From Treponema sp. (GTDB lineage: Bacteria; Spirochaetota; Spirochaetia; Treponematales; Breznakiellaceae): a DNA stretch of 9,285 nucleotides. This document shows, one piece after another, positions 1 to 6,818 of the stretch (position 1 is the first letter of the stretch; every line of letters starts with the position of its first letter). The notes under the pieces are model-generated. The model did no database searches and had not been told where the DNA came from. It worked only from the letters and a program-made list of their open reading frames with translations. The stretch lies in NCBI GenBank assembly GCA_031281685.1, contig JAITFA010000159.1, positions 1-9,285 of the forward strand, in the 5' to 3' direction. The position numbers and the translations under genes are program-made.

Positions 1-32
1 GTGGACACACTCTTTACCGACGAGCCGCTATT

Positions 33-170
33 CAGCTGTCGGCAGATCTTGCTTTGATCGGTCGGCTGCTCTAGCTTAGATCGGTTGCCTGCTCTAGCTT
101 AGATCGGTCGGCTGATCCAGCTTGGATCGGTCTCCCGATCAGGCTTAGATCGGTCTCCCGATCAGGCTTG
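33..170. repeat. Tandem array of 23-bp units (five clear copies plus one degenerate)
   Basis: Five head-to-tail copies of exactly 23 bp start at 56, 79, 102, 125 and 148, each beginning GATCGG and ending AGCTTA/G or GGCTTA/G. A sixth, more diverged 23-bp copy lies at 33-55. Copies 4 and 5 are identical except for the last base and contain a 6-bp dyad, GATCGG-TCTC-CCGATC. The junction of copies 3 and 4 makes another dyad, GATCCA-GCT-TGGATC. The period is not a multiple of three, which argues against a protein repeat. There are no spacers, so it is not CRISPR. Function is unknown. Divergence falls from left to right, which suggests recent expansion at the right end. Confidence 0.9.
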
Positions 171-194
171 GACACCAATATCTCTGACACCAAT
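171..194. repeat. Short direct repeat GACACCAAT with TCTCTGACACC motif
   Basis: The 9-mer GACACCAAT occurs at 171-179 and again at 186-194, a 15-bp period. The second copy is part of TCTCTGACACC (181-191), the same 11-mer that forms the left arm of the hairpin downstream of recJ at 2654-2664. One genomic repeat motif therefore occurs on both sides of recJ. Role unknown. Confidence 0.7.
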
Positions 195-245
195 GTAGAT
201 GAGTCCTTCACTCACGCACAGGGTAGAGATGCCCTAACGTATGTG

Positions 246-428
246 AGAGCGTCTCCCTCGCGTAGTGGGAGCCGCTGTCCCACCATAATGGGAAGCGTCT
301 TTCACGTGTATATTAGAGCAGTGTAGGTGAAAGCGTCTTTCACGCATAGCTTAGATCGTCTCTAATGTGTATGGTAGAGACGATCTCAATGTGTGGGAGT
401 TGGAAGACGCCTTTCCCTGTGTTAGGAA
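246..428. repeat. Degenerate array of ~22-25 bp dyad-containing units
   Basis: This stretch reads as a worn periodic array. Unit starts can be placed at about 249, 271, 295, 333, 357, 381 and 406. Spacing is 22-25 bp apart from one 38-bp interval. Units begin with variants of GCGTCT, then a C/T-rich arm, a GTGTA-like centre and a complementary purine arm. Examples are CTCCC/GGGAG in the first unit, CCCA/TGGG in the second, and CTTTCAC (299-305) with GTGAAAG (327-333). Some arms can pair either way: GTGAAAG at 327-333 also pairs with CTTTCAC at 337-343 across a 3-nt loop. Fourteen bases at 349-362 match 143-157 with one gap, linking this array to the 23-bp repeats on its left. No open reading frame or clear promoter was recognised here. 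Confidence 0.6.
353..386. repeat. Perfect 12-bp hairpin
   Basis: AGATCGTCTCTA (353-364) is the exact reverse complement of TAGAGACGATCT (375-386), with a 10-nt loop. It is the strongest dyad in the upstream region. It is not followed by a T-run on either strand, so a simple intrinsic terminator is unlikely. It lies inside the degenerate array and may be its best preserved unit. Confidence 0.85.
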
Positions 429-447
429 CTTGTCGAACTCATATTCG

Positions 448-473
448 GACTAGTACGCAAACCAATACTAGTC
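448..473 (+). promoter_or_regulatory. 8-bp hairpin just upstream of the recJ ribosome-binding site
   Basis: GACTAGTA (448-455) and TACTAGTC (466-473) are perfect inverted repeats separated by 10 nt. Each arm contains the self-complementary hexamer ACTAGT. The right arm ends 17 nt before the AAGGAG ribosome-binding site (491-496). The position suits an operator or a leader-RNA hairpin for recJ. It could equally be another extragenic repeat or the end of an upstream transcript, although no T-run follows it. The structure is seen directly; the regulatory role is inference. Confidence 0.45.
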
Positions 474-502
474 TAGGTTTGTAATCAAAAAAGGAGTTAC
501 CC

Positions 503-2635
503 ATGAAATGGGATAAGAAAGAGATACCGCAAACGCTGGTAAAGGATATTGCCGATCGTTATGGCTGTGATTTACTTACCGCGTCAATACTCGCGCGGCG
601 GGATATTATTACCGGCGAAGATATTCGCTATTTTCTTGAAAACGACCCGCGCCACTTGCGGAATCCCTTTGAATTACCGGACATGGCGGACGCGGTGGAA
701 CGTATTCTCGCCGCAAAAGAAGAGGGCGAAAAAGTGCTTATCTTCGGCGACCGCGACGTGGATGGAATCACAAGTACCGTGCTGCTCTATCGTTTTCTTG
801 CTGGTCTGGGCATGAACGTAAGCTGGCGCATACCCCTTGGCGATGACCCTTACGGGCTTTCGCTAAAAGCGGTGGAGGATTTCGCCAAAGAGTACGGCAC
901 GCTCATCATCACGGTTGACTGCGGCATCTCGAATATCGCCGAAGTTGCGCGGGCGATGGAACTCTCAATCGACGTGATTATCACAGACCACCATAATCCG
1001 CAGGAACAAGTTCCCGGCGCATTTGCGATTGTGAATCCTAAGCGCGCTGATTCAGCGTACCCTTTCCGCGACCTCTGCGGTTGCGGCGTGGCTTACAAGC
1101 TGGTATCGGCGCTGCGTTTCGCGCTCAAGAGCGATGTCTACGAGCAGCGGATATGCCTGCTCAACACACGGCTGGCAAACGACGCCTATATCATCGAAGT
1201 CGCCAAACTACAGAATCTCGTGGTAATTGATACGCTTACCGAAACGCTGCTGCCTGACATGGTGCGTATCGCGGAAACGCGGTTTCCCGCGTTTCTTGAG
1301 GGACAGCAGATCATGGTATGGGATGCGCCGCTCCAGCGGAGGACTTTGGCGAAAATCTTTGGGAACGGCGTTGAAGTTCAGATGCTGGATATAGCGCCGG
1401 AGATCGGCAGGGAAATCCAGCAGGCGGCTGGTAAAAGTCTCCTGCGCGTCAAGGAACTTTCCCGCATTGCTCGGTACGTTGACCACGAGCAGACTGAGCT
1501 TGATGTGTTTATCAGCCTTTTTACTTCGTTTGTGCAAAAACGGGAACAGCATTTCACTGCCGATGACGTCGCGGACCTCCAGTTGGTGAGCTTGGGAACT
1601 ATCGCCGACATCATGCCCCTGCGAGACGAAAACCGCCTCATGGTTCGAGCTGGCATTGGCGCGCTTGAAGAAAAGCCGCGTGCCGGGCTGTCTGATCTGC
1701 TTTTTAAGCTAGGTCTCGCGGGACACCACCTTGCCAGCGTTGATCTTTCATGGAAGCTCTGCCCGGCAATCAACGCCGCTGGTCGCATGGGTAGCCCGGA
1801 CAAAGCCATTGCCCTCCTGCTTGAGGACGACCCTCGTCAGCGCGACGCCCTTGCCAATGAGCTTATCGCCATGAACGATACCCGCAAGAGACAGGGCGCC
1901 GACGCTTGGGTTATTGTGGAAAAACGCGCCGCTGAAACGATGTCACGCTATGACGGGATGCTGGCTCTTGCATCTGGCGAGGAAATCTTTCGCGGCATCA
2001 CCGGCATCATGGCAAGCCGCCTTCTTGATCGCTTCAAGACCACGGCTATAGTGGTCTCCTTTGGCGACGGCGTGTATGTTGGTTCGGCGCGTTCACCTCG
2101 CGGGGTTGACCTTCACCCCCTGCTTGAGCAGTGCGCGGACCTTTTCATTGATTGGGGCGGACACGATTACGCCGCTGGTTTCAGTCTGGAAAAAGCCAAG
2201 TGGCCGCTGTTTCTTGAGCGTCTCAAAACCGCTATTCACGCGCTTGCCTTCACCCCCGGAGACCACGAAAAAAACGCGCTTGCGATTGACGCGGAACTCC
2301 CGCACAGCTACCTCACGCCCGATCTCCTCAAGTTAATCGATCGTTTCGAGCCTTACGGGGAAGCCAACGATACTCTTTGTTTCATGGCAAAGAGCCTGCG
2401 CGTTGTAGACATAACGCTTGTGGGCAAAGTTGAGGCAAAACACGTTAAGCTCACGCTGGACGCTGGCAAACACAAATGGCCCGCGCTTTACTGGAGCGCT
2501 GTGGACAAGGTAAGAAACGAATTTGACGTAGGCGACAAGGTTGATCTCGTTTTCACCGTTACGCGGAACTGGTTCAACGGCATAGAAACGCCGCAGATAA
2601 TCGTAAGCGACTTACACCGGTCTGAAGGCGCGTAA
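503..2635 (+). CDS. recJ: Single-stranded-DNA-specific exonuclease RecJ
   Basis: RecJ degrades single-stranded DNA 5' to 3' in the cytoplasm during recombination, mismatch and base-excision repair, using two metal ions. The 710-residue product shows the DHH-family motifs in order: motif I DRDVDG at 83-88, DCG at 139-141, DHH at 162-164, GCGVAYKL at 193-200, and LGTIADIMPL at 364-373 with a probable metal-ligand Asp369. The NAAGRMG segment is at 424-430, followed by a DHHA1 domain whose GGHDYAAG signature lies at 552-559. A C-terminal OB-like region (about 590-710) opens with FEPYGEAN. The ATG is supported by AAGGAG six bases upstream. About 150 extra residues (roughly 205-355) lie between the GCGVAYKL and LGTIADI motifs, which sit close together in standard RecJ. 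Motif I has Arg84 where Tyr is common. All core catalytic acids and histidines seem present. It stands alone on the plus strand, convergent with the efflux operon. Confidence 0.95.
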   Translation: MKWDKKEIPQTLVKDIADRYGCDLLTASILARRDIITGEDIRYFLENDPRHLRNPFELPDMADAVERILAAKEEGEKVLIFGDRDVDGITSTVLLYRFLAGLGMNVSWRIPLGDDPYGLSLKAVEDFAKEYGTLIITVDCGISNIAEVARAMELSIDVIITDHHNPQEQVPGAFAIVNPKRADSAYPFRDLCGCGVAYKLVSALRFALKSDVYEQRICLLNTRLANDAYIIEVAKLQNLVVIDTLTETLLPDMVRIAETRFPAFLEGQQIMVWDAPLQRRTLAKIFGNGVEVQMLDIAPEIGREIQQAAGKSLLRVKELSRIARYVDHEQTELDVFISLFTSFVQKREQHFTADDVADLQLVSLGTIADIMPLRDENRLMVRAGIGALEEKPRAGLSDLLFKLGLAGHHLASVDLSWKLCPAINAAGRMGSPDKAIALLLEDDPRQRDALANELIAMNDTRKRQGADAWVIVEKRAAETMSRYDGMLALASGEEIFRGITGIMASRLLDRFKTTAIVVSFGDGVYVGSARSPRGVDLHPLLEQCADLFIDWGGHDYAAGFSLEKAKWPLFLERLKTAIHALAFTPGDHEKNALAIDAELPHSYLTPDLLKLIDRFEPYGEANDTLCFMAKSLRVVDITLVGKVEAKHVKLTLDAGKHKWPALYWSAVDKVRNEFDVGDKVDLVFTVTRNWFNGIETPQIIVSDLHRSEGA

Positions 2636-2653
2636 AAAAAGGCCGTCCAGCAA

Positions 2654-2682
2654 TCTCTGACACCGGATGTTGGTGTCAGAGA
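2654..2682. repeat. Perfect 11-bp hairpin downstream of recJ
   Basis: TCTCTGACACC (2654-2664) and GGTGTCAGAGA (2672-2682) are exact inverted repeats around a 7-nt loop, starting 19 bases after the recJ stop codon. This is where a recJ terminator would be expected, and the stem is strong. No T-run follows, so it may act as an RNA-stabilising end or simply be an extragenic palindrome. Its right arm is the first segment of the 62-bp duplication, and its left arm recurs at 181-191. Confidence 0.8.
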
Positions 2683-2794
2683 CAATGGGTCTGAGCATCC
2701 GCATCTCTGACGAAGGTGTCAGAGACAATGGGAGGTGTCAGAGATAATGGGTCTGAGCATCCGCATCTCTGACGAAGGTGTCAGAGACAATGGG
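2672..2794. repeat. 62-bp tandem duplication with internal hairpins
   Basis: Copy A (2672-2732) and copy B (2734-2794) are 61 bases each, separated by one A. They differ at a single base, C at 2683 against T at 2745. Each copy contains TCTCTGAC and GTCAGAGA facing each other across a 6-nt loop (2704-2725 and 2766-2787), and each begins with the GGTGTCAGAGA arm. The near identity points to recent duplication. It fills the gap between two convergent genes and has no credible coding frame. Confidence 0.92.
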
Positions 2795-2797
2795 TCA

Positions 2798-2835
2798 TGC
2801 GGTTTATGCTGGTAACATGGCCAACATAAACCGCA
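2798..2835 (-). terminator. Hairpin at the 3' end of the efflux operon, probable terminator
   Basis: TGCGGTTTATG (2798-2808) and CATAAACCGCA (2825-2835) form a perfect 11-bp stem. After one mismatch, TGG/CCA adds three more pairs, leaving an 8-nt loop. It begins seven bases beyond the stop codon of the last minus-strand gene. Position and strength suit transcript termination or 3'-end protection, and its sequence differs from the neighbouring repeats. It lacks a U-tract on either strand, so intrinsic termination is not certain. Confidence 0.5.
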
Positions 2836-2842
2836 ATCAGCC

Positions 2843-3493
2843 TTAGATATTCTCGTCCTCCATACCCTGAACCGGCGGCGATGAAACCCTTGTCTGTTCC
2901 TGCTCAGGCTGGGGCAGGGGCTTCTTAGGCGGGGCTTGGTCTGCCTCTTCAAGCAACGGCGGTGTGGATGCCTCGAATGTCGTTTCCTCAGGGGAACACT
3001 CTGGACCGACCGGGGATTCCGGTGACTCACCCTCAAGTGTCTCAAAGAGCGGTTCAGCCAGCGCTGCTGATTCTTCCAGTGGCGCTGACTCAGTGTTTAC
3101 TACTGGCAATACTGATAACGCATCTATCGGCGCCCACGCGGGACCGGCGCTCGGCGGAACCGGTGGTACAACAACGACCTGTGGCACAGTAACGACCTTA
3201 GGCTCTGACACGGACGATGGTTCCATCTTGAACAGCTTGATGCCTTCGTCCGGGAACTGCTGTTTAACCGTAGCTATGGCGCGTTCTATACCCTTGAGCT
3301 CGTCTTTTTCGCACCAGACCACGATGATGAAGTTCTCCTCCGGCCATACCGCGTCGCCCATGCGTGGGCCTGATGAACCTACCCCAAAGATTGAGGGAAA
3401 CTTGGTGTAATATTTGGCAACACCCTCAGCCTGAAATGCCTCTAAGATGTTCTCTTCAACCGAATGGTTTGCGATGATTTCAACACGGATCAT
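2843..3493 (-). CDS. PII-like transporter-associated protein (PG0541-like) with Pro/Glu-rich tail
   Basis: The 216-residue product has two parts. Residues 1-95 look like a small ferredoxin-like/PII-like domain: a first beta strand (MIRVEIIAN), helix, a Gly-rich loop FGVGSSGPRMGDAVWPEEN (36-54), a hydrophobic strand FIIVVWC, then a helix. The loop and the following WPEEN resemble the transporter-associated family typified by Porphyromonas PG0541, found beside RND pumps; I name this from memory of the family. Residues 96-216 are low complexity, about one fifth Pro and one sixth Glu, with only a few basic residues, and are probably disordered. There is no signal peptide or membrane segment, so it should be cytoplasmic. 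The start overlaps the permease stop as ATGA and is preceded by GGGGAGG seven bases upstream, a sign of translational coupling. A role in sensing or regulating the pump is inference; no ligand-binding residues can be assigned. Confidence 0.75.
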   Translation of the reverse strand: MIRVEIIANHSVEENILEAFQAEGVAKYYTKFPSIFGVGSSGPRMGDAVWPEENFIIVVWCEKDELKGIERAIATVKQQFPDEGIKLFKMEPSSVSEPKVVTVPQVVVVPPVPPSAGPAWAPIDALSVLPVVNTESAPLEESAALAEPLFETLEGESPESPVGPECSPEETTFEASTPPLLEEADQAPPKKPLPQPEQEQTRVSSPPVQGMEDENI

Positions 3494-6400
3494 AAACCCG
3501 CCTCCCCTTCAAGAATAATGTCGCCGCCGACAAACGGCGCTTTTGTCGTCGCTGGCTCTGCCATTTTCGCCGTTGCTACCGAAGCTGCACCGGTCTGTCG
3601 CTCCTGTGCCTGCTTGCGGGTGAGACCGGCGGCAATACGCTCGCGCCTCGCGTCCTGTTTTGCCTTCCGTTTGTCAGAACCGCGGTTCATAATAAAGTAA
3701 ATCGTCGGCATAAGGAATAGCGTCATCATGGTGCCAAAGGACAGGCCGCCAAGTACCGTCTTGCCTATGGGCGCAGTCATTTCTGAGCCTTCGCCGGGGA
3801 AGAACGCCATCGGTACGAGACCGATTATCGTGGTTAGAGTGGACATGAGTATGGGGCGTAGACGGTTACCGGCAGCCTCCACGCAGGCATCATGCAGGGG
3901 ATAGCCGCGCTTGCGGAGCATATTCGTATAGTCCACCAGCACAATACCGTTGTTTACAATGACGCCGACCAGCACCAGCAGCCCAACGGCGGACAGGATG
4001 TTCAGCGGCTCGTTTGAGATGAGGTAAATCGCTATAATGCCAATAAACGAGAGGGGAATCGTAAAGATAACGATGAACGGGTCTCTGAAAGACTCGAAGA
4101 GACTCGCCATAACCCCGAAGACTAGAAGAATGGCGACCGCCATAATAAGGGCGAAGCGCTGCATATACTTCATCAGCTCGGCATAATCGCCGGCGTATTC
4201 GATGATTACATCGTCTTCCGCCGGAATTGCCGCTGTTATTGCGGCTTGTACTTTGGTTTGCAGATCATTGAGCTTCACTCCGGGAAGCGCGCCAGCGGTT
4301 ACGCGAATGACGCGGCTCTGGTTTTCACGTTGTATAGAGATGGGACCAGTACCTTTAGCGTATGACGCAAAGTTTGACAAAGGCACCCGGCCCGCGATCT
4401 GACTGTTTACAAAAATCTGGTCAAGATCAGGAAGCTCATCGCGGTCAGCTTCCGCCAGAATCAGCACCACATCATACTCAATGCCGTTGTCCTTATAACG
4501 GGTGGCTGTAAGGCCATCAACCGCAGCCTTAATCTCATTACCAACTGTGAAGGTGTTGAGACCTAGGGCGTAGAGCCGCTCGCGGTCAAGCTGCAGCTCA
4601 ATCTGGGGCAAACCGTCGTCAAGGCTAATGTCTGGCTCGGTTACTTCCGGGAATACAGTCTTATCCCGCAGCACATTGGCAATCTGCTCGGCAATGGCTT
4701 TGCCTTTAGTCAAATCATCGACCCTGACAACGATGTCAATAGGATTACCGCCCATTGACATACTCATACCGCCGCTGGTGCCGAGGTTGAATGAAACGCC
4801 CGCGAAATCATTGAAGTGGTTGCGCAGCTTTGCCTGAATGACCTCGTCAGTGTCGATTCGCTCTTCAAAAGGAGGAAGGTTAATCTGCAAGGAGCCGGTG
4901 TTGGTAGACCCACCGCCGCCGCCGCCAAGTAGCGACATACCGCCACCGCTGCCCACCGTTACGGTGATGCGCTCATAACCCTGCACTTCCTTTTGAACAA
5001 TAGCCTCAAGCTGCTTTAAGACCGCCTCGGTGTCAGACAGCGGCGAACCAACCGGCAGAGTAACTGAAACTGAAACTGAATCAGACTCCTGCGTTGGCAT
5101 AAACACCAGCCCAACAGTGGGGATCATGGCGAGACTGCCAATGAACAGCAAAACAATCACCGCAATCGTAATAGCCTTGTGTCTCAGCACCCAGCTCACA
5201 GACCGTTTATACCCGCGCTCCATGCCTTTGAAGAAACCATCGAAGGCTTTATCAATACCTGCGAGAAAGACGTTGCGGAGCGGCTTTTGTTTACGAGTTA
5301 CCAGCGGCAGATAATGGCTGGACAAGACCGGCACCAGCACCATAGCTACGAACAACGACATAGCCAGCGAAATGACAACGGTGAAAGCAAGGCCGAAGAA
5401 GAGTTCGCCAATCATCTCAAGCAAGCCCTGAAACATGACCAGCGGCGCAAACACGCAGATCGTTGTCAGCGTGGAACCAATGATCGCAATCAGCATCTCC
5501 TGAGTGCCAATAACCGACGCGGTTGACAGTTTCGCGCCTTTTTCACGGTAGTGATAAATATTTTCAAGAATGACGATGGAGTTATCCACGAGCATACCAA
5601 CGCCGAGACAGAGGCCCGCCAGCGTCATAATGTTGAGCGTGAGTCCCGCGAAGTACATCAGCATAATCGTAATGATCACTGAAACCGGAATACTGACGCC
5701 AATGATCACCGTCGGCTTGATCGAGCGCAGGAAGATAAAGACCACGATGATGGCCAGTAGTGCGCCGGAAATGGCGGCTTCTGCCACTTGGTTAATCGAA
5801 TTCTCGATCTGGTCGGTAGTGTTATAGATTTCGGTTATTTTAATGTCGCTGGGTATTTCACGGGCGATCTGCACGAGCCGTGTCCGCAGGTCTCTGGCGG
5901 TCTGCACCGAGTTCTTGCCGCTCTGCTTCTGCACCGTGATCTGAATGGCGGGAACGCCGTTCACATAGACCACGCTACTTTCATCGCGGAACCCCTCGAA
6001 CACATCGGCAATGTCGCGCAGACGCACGGTTTTCGGCAGTTCCACCTGCCCATTAACCATCCCGCCGCCCTTGTACGCAATCACCGTGTCCTTGATCTGT
6101 TCCAGCGAGGTGTATTCACCCATGGTTGTCAGTATGTACGACAGGCCGTTATCAGTGATGGAACCAGCGGCAACCTGCATGTTTTGGCTGGAAATCATGG
6201 CCTGAAGCTGGGTTACGGTCAGCCCATACGCCTCAAGCCGCGTTTGCGGTATCTCCACGCGGATGATTTTCTCGCGTCCGCCCGATACTGAACCAGTAGC
6301 GACGCCGGGGGTCTGCTCAATGCGCGGCAAAATCGTGTTTTCAGACACTTCACGCAGTTCATCCGGGGTGCGGTTCGCCGACGTTACCATAAGACCCATA

Positions 6401-6813
6401 ATGGGGATCATCGACGGGTTATACTTGATAAGCAGCGGCGATCCAGCCCCGCTCGGCAAATAACTCTTAACCATATCAATGTTATCGCGTACGGAAGCGG
6501 AGGCATCGGCGAGGTCAGTCCTATAGGCGAACTGCATGGTGATCATGCTCGTGCCTTTGGACGACGTTGACGTCAGCTTTTCGAGGTTTGACACATTTGA
6601 CAGAGAGCCTTCAATCGGGCGGGTTATGCTGCGCTCGACCTCTTCAGGCCCCGCGCCCGCATAGGTGGTTAAAACCACGAGGTACGGCGGGCTGATCTCC
6701 GGCGTAAGGTCAATAGGCAGGTTTACCAGCGCGAAGCCCCCCAGACAGAGCAAGAGAACGAAGATGATAAAGATAGTAGTAGGCCGTGATACGGCTGTTT
6801 TAGCAAAACTCAT
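3490..6813 (-). CDS. RND (HAE1/AcrB-type) efflux permease
   Basis: This 1107-residue inner-membrane pump would export drugs or other amphiphiles in exchange for protons as a trimer. It has the duplicated RND plan: TM1 (about 11-31), a first periplasmic porter loop, TM2-TM6 (about 341-498), TM7 (about 546-567), a second periplasmic loop, and TM8-TM12 (about 885-1042). The TM4 motif GMLVDNSIVILEN places the proton-relay acid at Asp410, with Asn411 where AcrB has a second Asp. In TM10, GVIVNNGIVLVDY (950-962) has Asn954/Asn955 where AcrB has Lys. These variants are common outside the Proteobacteria. The second porter loop holds Gly-rich (622-636) and Gly/Met-rich (678-689) stretches. After TM12 comes a 64-residue charged cytoplasmic tail (1044-1107). 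The ATG is preceded by TAGGAG at five bases. Substrate cannot be told from sequence. It resembles Borrelia BesB in context. Confidence 0.95.
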   Translation of the reverse strand: MSFAKTAVSRPTTIFIIFVLLLCLGGFALVNLPIDLTPEISPPYLVVLTTYAGAGPEEVERSITRPIEGSLSNVSNLEKLTSTSSKGTSMITMQFAYRTDLADASASVRDNIDMVKSYLPSGAGSPLLIKYNPSMIPIMGLMVTSANRTPDELREVSENTILPRIEQTPGVATGSVSGGREKIIRVEIPQTRLEAYGLTVTQLQAMISSQNMQVAAGSITDNGLSYILTTMGEYTSLEQIKDTVIAYKGGGMVNGQVELPKTVRLRDIADVFEGFRDESSVVYVNGVPAIQITVQKQSGKNSVQTARDLRTRLVQIAREIPSDIKITEIYNTTDQIENSINQVAEAAISGALLAIIVVFIFLRSIKPTVIIGVSIPVSVIITIMLMYFAGLTLNIMTLAGLCLGVGMLVDNSIVILENIYHYREKGAKLSTASVIGTQEMLIAIIGSTLTTICVFAPLVMFQGLLEMIGELFFGLAFTVVISLAMSLFVAMVLVPVLSSHYLPLVTRKQKPLRNVFLAGIDKAFDGFFKGMERGYKRSVSWVLRHKAITIAVIVLLFIGSLAMIPTVGLVFMPTQESDSVSVSVTLPVGSPLSDTEAVLKQLEAIVQKEVQGYERITVTVGSGGGMSLLGGGGGGSTNTGSLQINLPPFEERIDTDEVIQAKLRNHFNDFAGVSFNLGTSGGMSMSMGGNPIDIVVRVDDLTKGKAIAEQIANVLRDKTVFPEVTEPDISLDDGLPQIELQLDRERLYALGLNTFTVGNEIKAAVDGLTATRYKDNGIEYDVVLILAEADRDELPDLDQIFVNSQIAGRVPLSNFASYAKGTGPISIQRENQSRVIRVTAGALPGVKLNDLQTKVQAAITAAIPAEDDVIIEYAGDYAELMKYMQRFALIMAVAILLVFGVMASLFESFRDPFIVIFTIPLSFIGIIAIYLISNEPLNILSAVGLLVLVGVIVNNGIVLVDYTNMLRKRGYPLHDACVEAAGNRLRPILMSTLTTIIGLVPMAFFPGEGSEMTAPIGKTVLGGLSFGTMMTLFLMPTIYFIMNRGSDKRKAKQDARRERIAAGLTRKQAQERQTGAASVATAKMAEPATTKAPFVGGDIILEGEAGL

Positions 6814-6818
6814 TTTGG

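Noticed and set aside
1..57. Open frame from the left edge to a TGA at 55-57, possibly the tail of an upstream gene
   Set aside because: It covers only 18 codons, other frames are open for a similar distance, and there is no recognisable protein. It also runs into the repeat array.
33..170. CRISPR array
   Set aside because: Units are contiguous with no spacers, and no cas gene is nearby.
338..366. Promoter with TCTAAT as -10 element
   Set aside because: The -10 matches five of six bases, but the hexamer at 17-bp spacing (TTTCAC) matches the -35 poorly. Both lie inside the repeat array.
480..485. TGTAAT as a recJ -10 element
   Set aside because: There is no -35 match upstream, and transcription would begin at the ribosome-binding site.
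2654..2682. Classical intrinsic terminator for recJ
   Set aside because: The stem is strong but no T-run follows, and its sequence belongs to a repeated motif, so I list it as a repeat.
2964..3410. 148-codon plus-strand open frame
   Set aside because: Antisense to the PII-like gene. Its Ser/Gly-rich composition mirrors the Pro/Glu-rich tail on the other strand, and there is no family signal.
5788..6291. 167-codon plus-strand open frame
   Set aside because: Antisense to a strongly conserved part of the RND permease. The product is not protein-like in pattern and has no neighbours on that strand.
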